Source: Pseudomonadales bacterium (GTDB lineage: Bacteria; Pseudomonadota; Gammaproteobacteria; Pseudomonadales; Azotimanducaceae). From it: a stretch of DNA of 7,532 bases. The stretch spans positions 1 to 7,532 of the forward strand of contig SKXG01000281.1 of NCBI GenBank assembly GCA_007128525.1, given 5' to 3'. The position numbers and the translations under genes were made by a program. How positions within the stretch are numbered: position 1 is the stretch's first letter; every line of letters starts with the position of its first letter. Positions 6,888-7,532 of the stretch are shown here, in pieces. Under the pieces are notes generated by a model. That model ran no database searches, was not told where the DNA came from, and was given only the letters and a program-made list of their open reading frames with translations.

Positions 6888-6917
6888 AGCATGAAACAGA
6901 AATGGTAGGCCTGTAAA
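6888..6917 (-). promoter_or_regulatory. Weak candidate sigma70 promoter for the phosphotransferase-methyltransferase pair
   Basis: On the minus strand TTTACA (6912-6917, five of six to the -35 consensus) is followed after 18 bases by CATGCT (6888-6893, three of six to the -10 consensus). The position, about 50 bp before the start codon, is suitable, but the -10 is poor. Confidence 0.22.
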
Positions 6918-6938
6918 GAGACCGGCTTTTCTTTTGGA

Positions 6939-6972
6939 CACGCGGCGGACGATGCCTTCCGTTCGCCGCGCG
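6939..6972 (-). repeat. GC-rich stem-loop downstream of the DUF2306 gene
   Basis: On the minus strand CGCGCGGCG, a 16-base loop and CGCCGCGTG form a nine-pair stem with one G-U pair. On the plus strand that pair is an A-C mismatch, so the stem is stronger in the minus-strand transcript. No U-tract follows, so it is not a standard intrinsic terminator. It may attenuate read-through or protect the DUF2306 mRNA end. Confidence 0.4.
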
Positions 6973-6991
6973 CTTTATGCGCCAGCCGCAA

Positions 6992-7532
6992 CTACGAACC
7001 AAGACGCTCGGGCGTCCGACTCCGGGGAATGAGAACCCACTCCACAAACAAGAGATTCAATACCCAGCTCGACCACGCCGCCATCGCATAAACATGATCA
7101 AAGGCAAACCCACCAACAGGCACACCCAGTCCCAGGTATATGCGAAGCGTCACCGCGCCGAAAGTCAGTGCGTATGACCGCATCATCCACGCGCGATGTG
7201 AAACGAAGTCCCGTCTCAAGGCTGCCGCCAATGCAAGCGATCCGGTCGCTAGCCACAAGATGGACAGCATAAAGAAGCCGCTGTTTGCTGCCAGTCCGCC
7301 ACGGGTATGAAAGGCCAGCCATAACCCCGTCAGGCCGCTGATCAAAATGCAGGTTAGATAGATGCTGCCGTTTATCCGATGCCAGCGGGGGCGTACGCGG
7401 CGCAAACGCTCGAAAAACTGAAAGGGCCCGAGCGCCAACGCCAACGTACCGGTTCCGCCATGTATGATCAGCAGTTGCCGTAACACGCCTTCTCGGTCAG
7501 CAACGAACGAGATCGAATCCGGACTCCACACC
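6992..7532 (-). CDS. DUF2306-type multi-pass membrane protein (5' truncated by window edge)
   Basis: The frame is open to the right edge; the GTG at 7531 reads as an internal valine, so the N-terminus is missing. The 179 visible residues hold about five hydrophobic helices (20-40, 58-75, 84-104, 118-135, 145-168). They carry the pattern I associate with DUF2306: HGGTGTLALALGPFQF, then LRRVRPRWHRINGSIYL, a SHRAWMMRSYALTFGAVTLR block, and a final AWSSWVLNLLFVEW. The conserved histidines near helix ends (His24, His51, His112) might bind haem or metal, which is an inference only; the family's function is unknown to me. The short basic tail RSRTPERLGS is probably cytoplasmic. It is the upstream member of the minus-strand group, 157 bp from the phosphotransferase start; the stem-loop and candidate promoter between them leave co-transcription open. 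Confidence 0.75.
   Translation of the reverse strand, partial: VWSPDSISFVADREGVLRQLLIIHGGTGTLALALGPFQFFERLRRVRPRWHRINGSIYLTCILISGLTGLWLAFHTRGGLAANSGFFMLSILWLATGSLALAAALRRDFVSHRAWMMRSYALTFGAVTLRIYLGLGVPVGGFAFDHVYAMAAWSSWVLNLLFVEWVLIPRSRTPERLGS

Noticed and set aside
6835..7047. N-terminal extension of the phosphotransferase to 7047
   Set aside because: It would overlap the DUF2306 coding end by 56 bp, its residues look non-coding, and a strong ribosome site selects 6834.
1..7532. CRISPR array, mobile element, phage or known defence system
   Set aside because: I saw no spaced direct repeats, transposase, integrase, restriction, helicase or toxin-antitoxin motifs in any supported frame.

Overview
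The window looks like chromosomal DNA of a GC-rich Gram-negative bacterium, most likely a gammaproteobacterium. Two genes point there: an apolipoprotein N-acyltransferase (outer-membrane lipoprotein maturation) and a protein of the lipase-specific foldase (Lif) family, which is known from lipase-secreting proteobacteria. Nothing in the sequence fixes the genus. I see no tRNA, rRNA, CRISPR array, insertion sequence, integrase or phage gene.

Layout. Bases 1-413 (+) are the 3' end of lnt. It converges, 12 bp apart, on a Lif-like periplasmic chaperone (426-1253, -). Upstream of that chaperone on the same strand, after a 139-bp gap, is an unrecognised two-helix membrane protein with a SHOCT-like C-terminus (1393-2070, -). 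A 233-bp intergenic region (2071-2303) separates this protein from a large divergent gene, 2304-4835 (+). That gene encodes an 843-residue dikinase-type enzyme with an N-terminal ATP-grasp domain and a C-terminal phospho-histidine domain, in the domain order of rifampicin phosphotransferase and PigC rather than PEP synthase. It converges, 90 bp apart, on a minus-strand group transcribed from the right edge: a DUF2306-type membrane protein (6992 to the edge, partial), an APH/choline-kinase-fold phosphotransferase (5731-6834) and a class I SAM-dependent methyltransferase (4926-5747). The last two overlap by 17 bp and are probably translationally coupled.

How the genes fit together. The left part is envelope biology: lipoprotein acylation, a periplasmic foldase and a small membrane protein. 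The right part holds three enzymes of small-molecule-modifying folds (dikinase, kinase, methyltransferase) within about 4.5 kb, plus a membrane protein. Their substrates cannot be read from sequence, and nothing shows that the dikinase, on the opposite strand, works with the other two. The most unusual items are the Lif-like protein, which has no adjacent lipase gene, a degenerate signature motif and an EF-hand-like calcium loop, and the dikinase of unknown acceptor. I see no clearly new multi-gene system.
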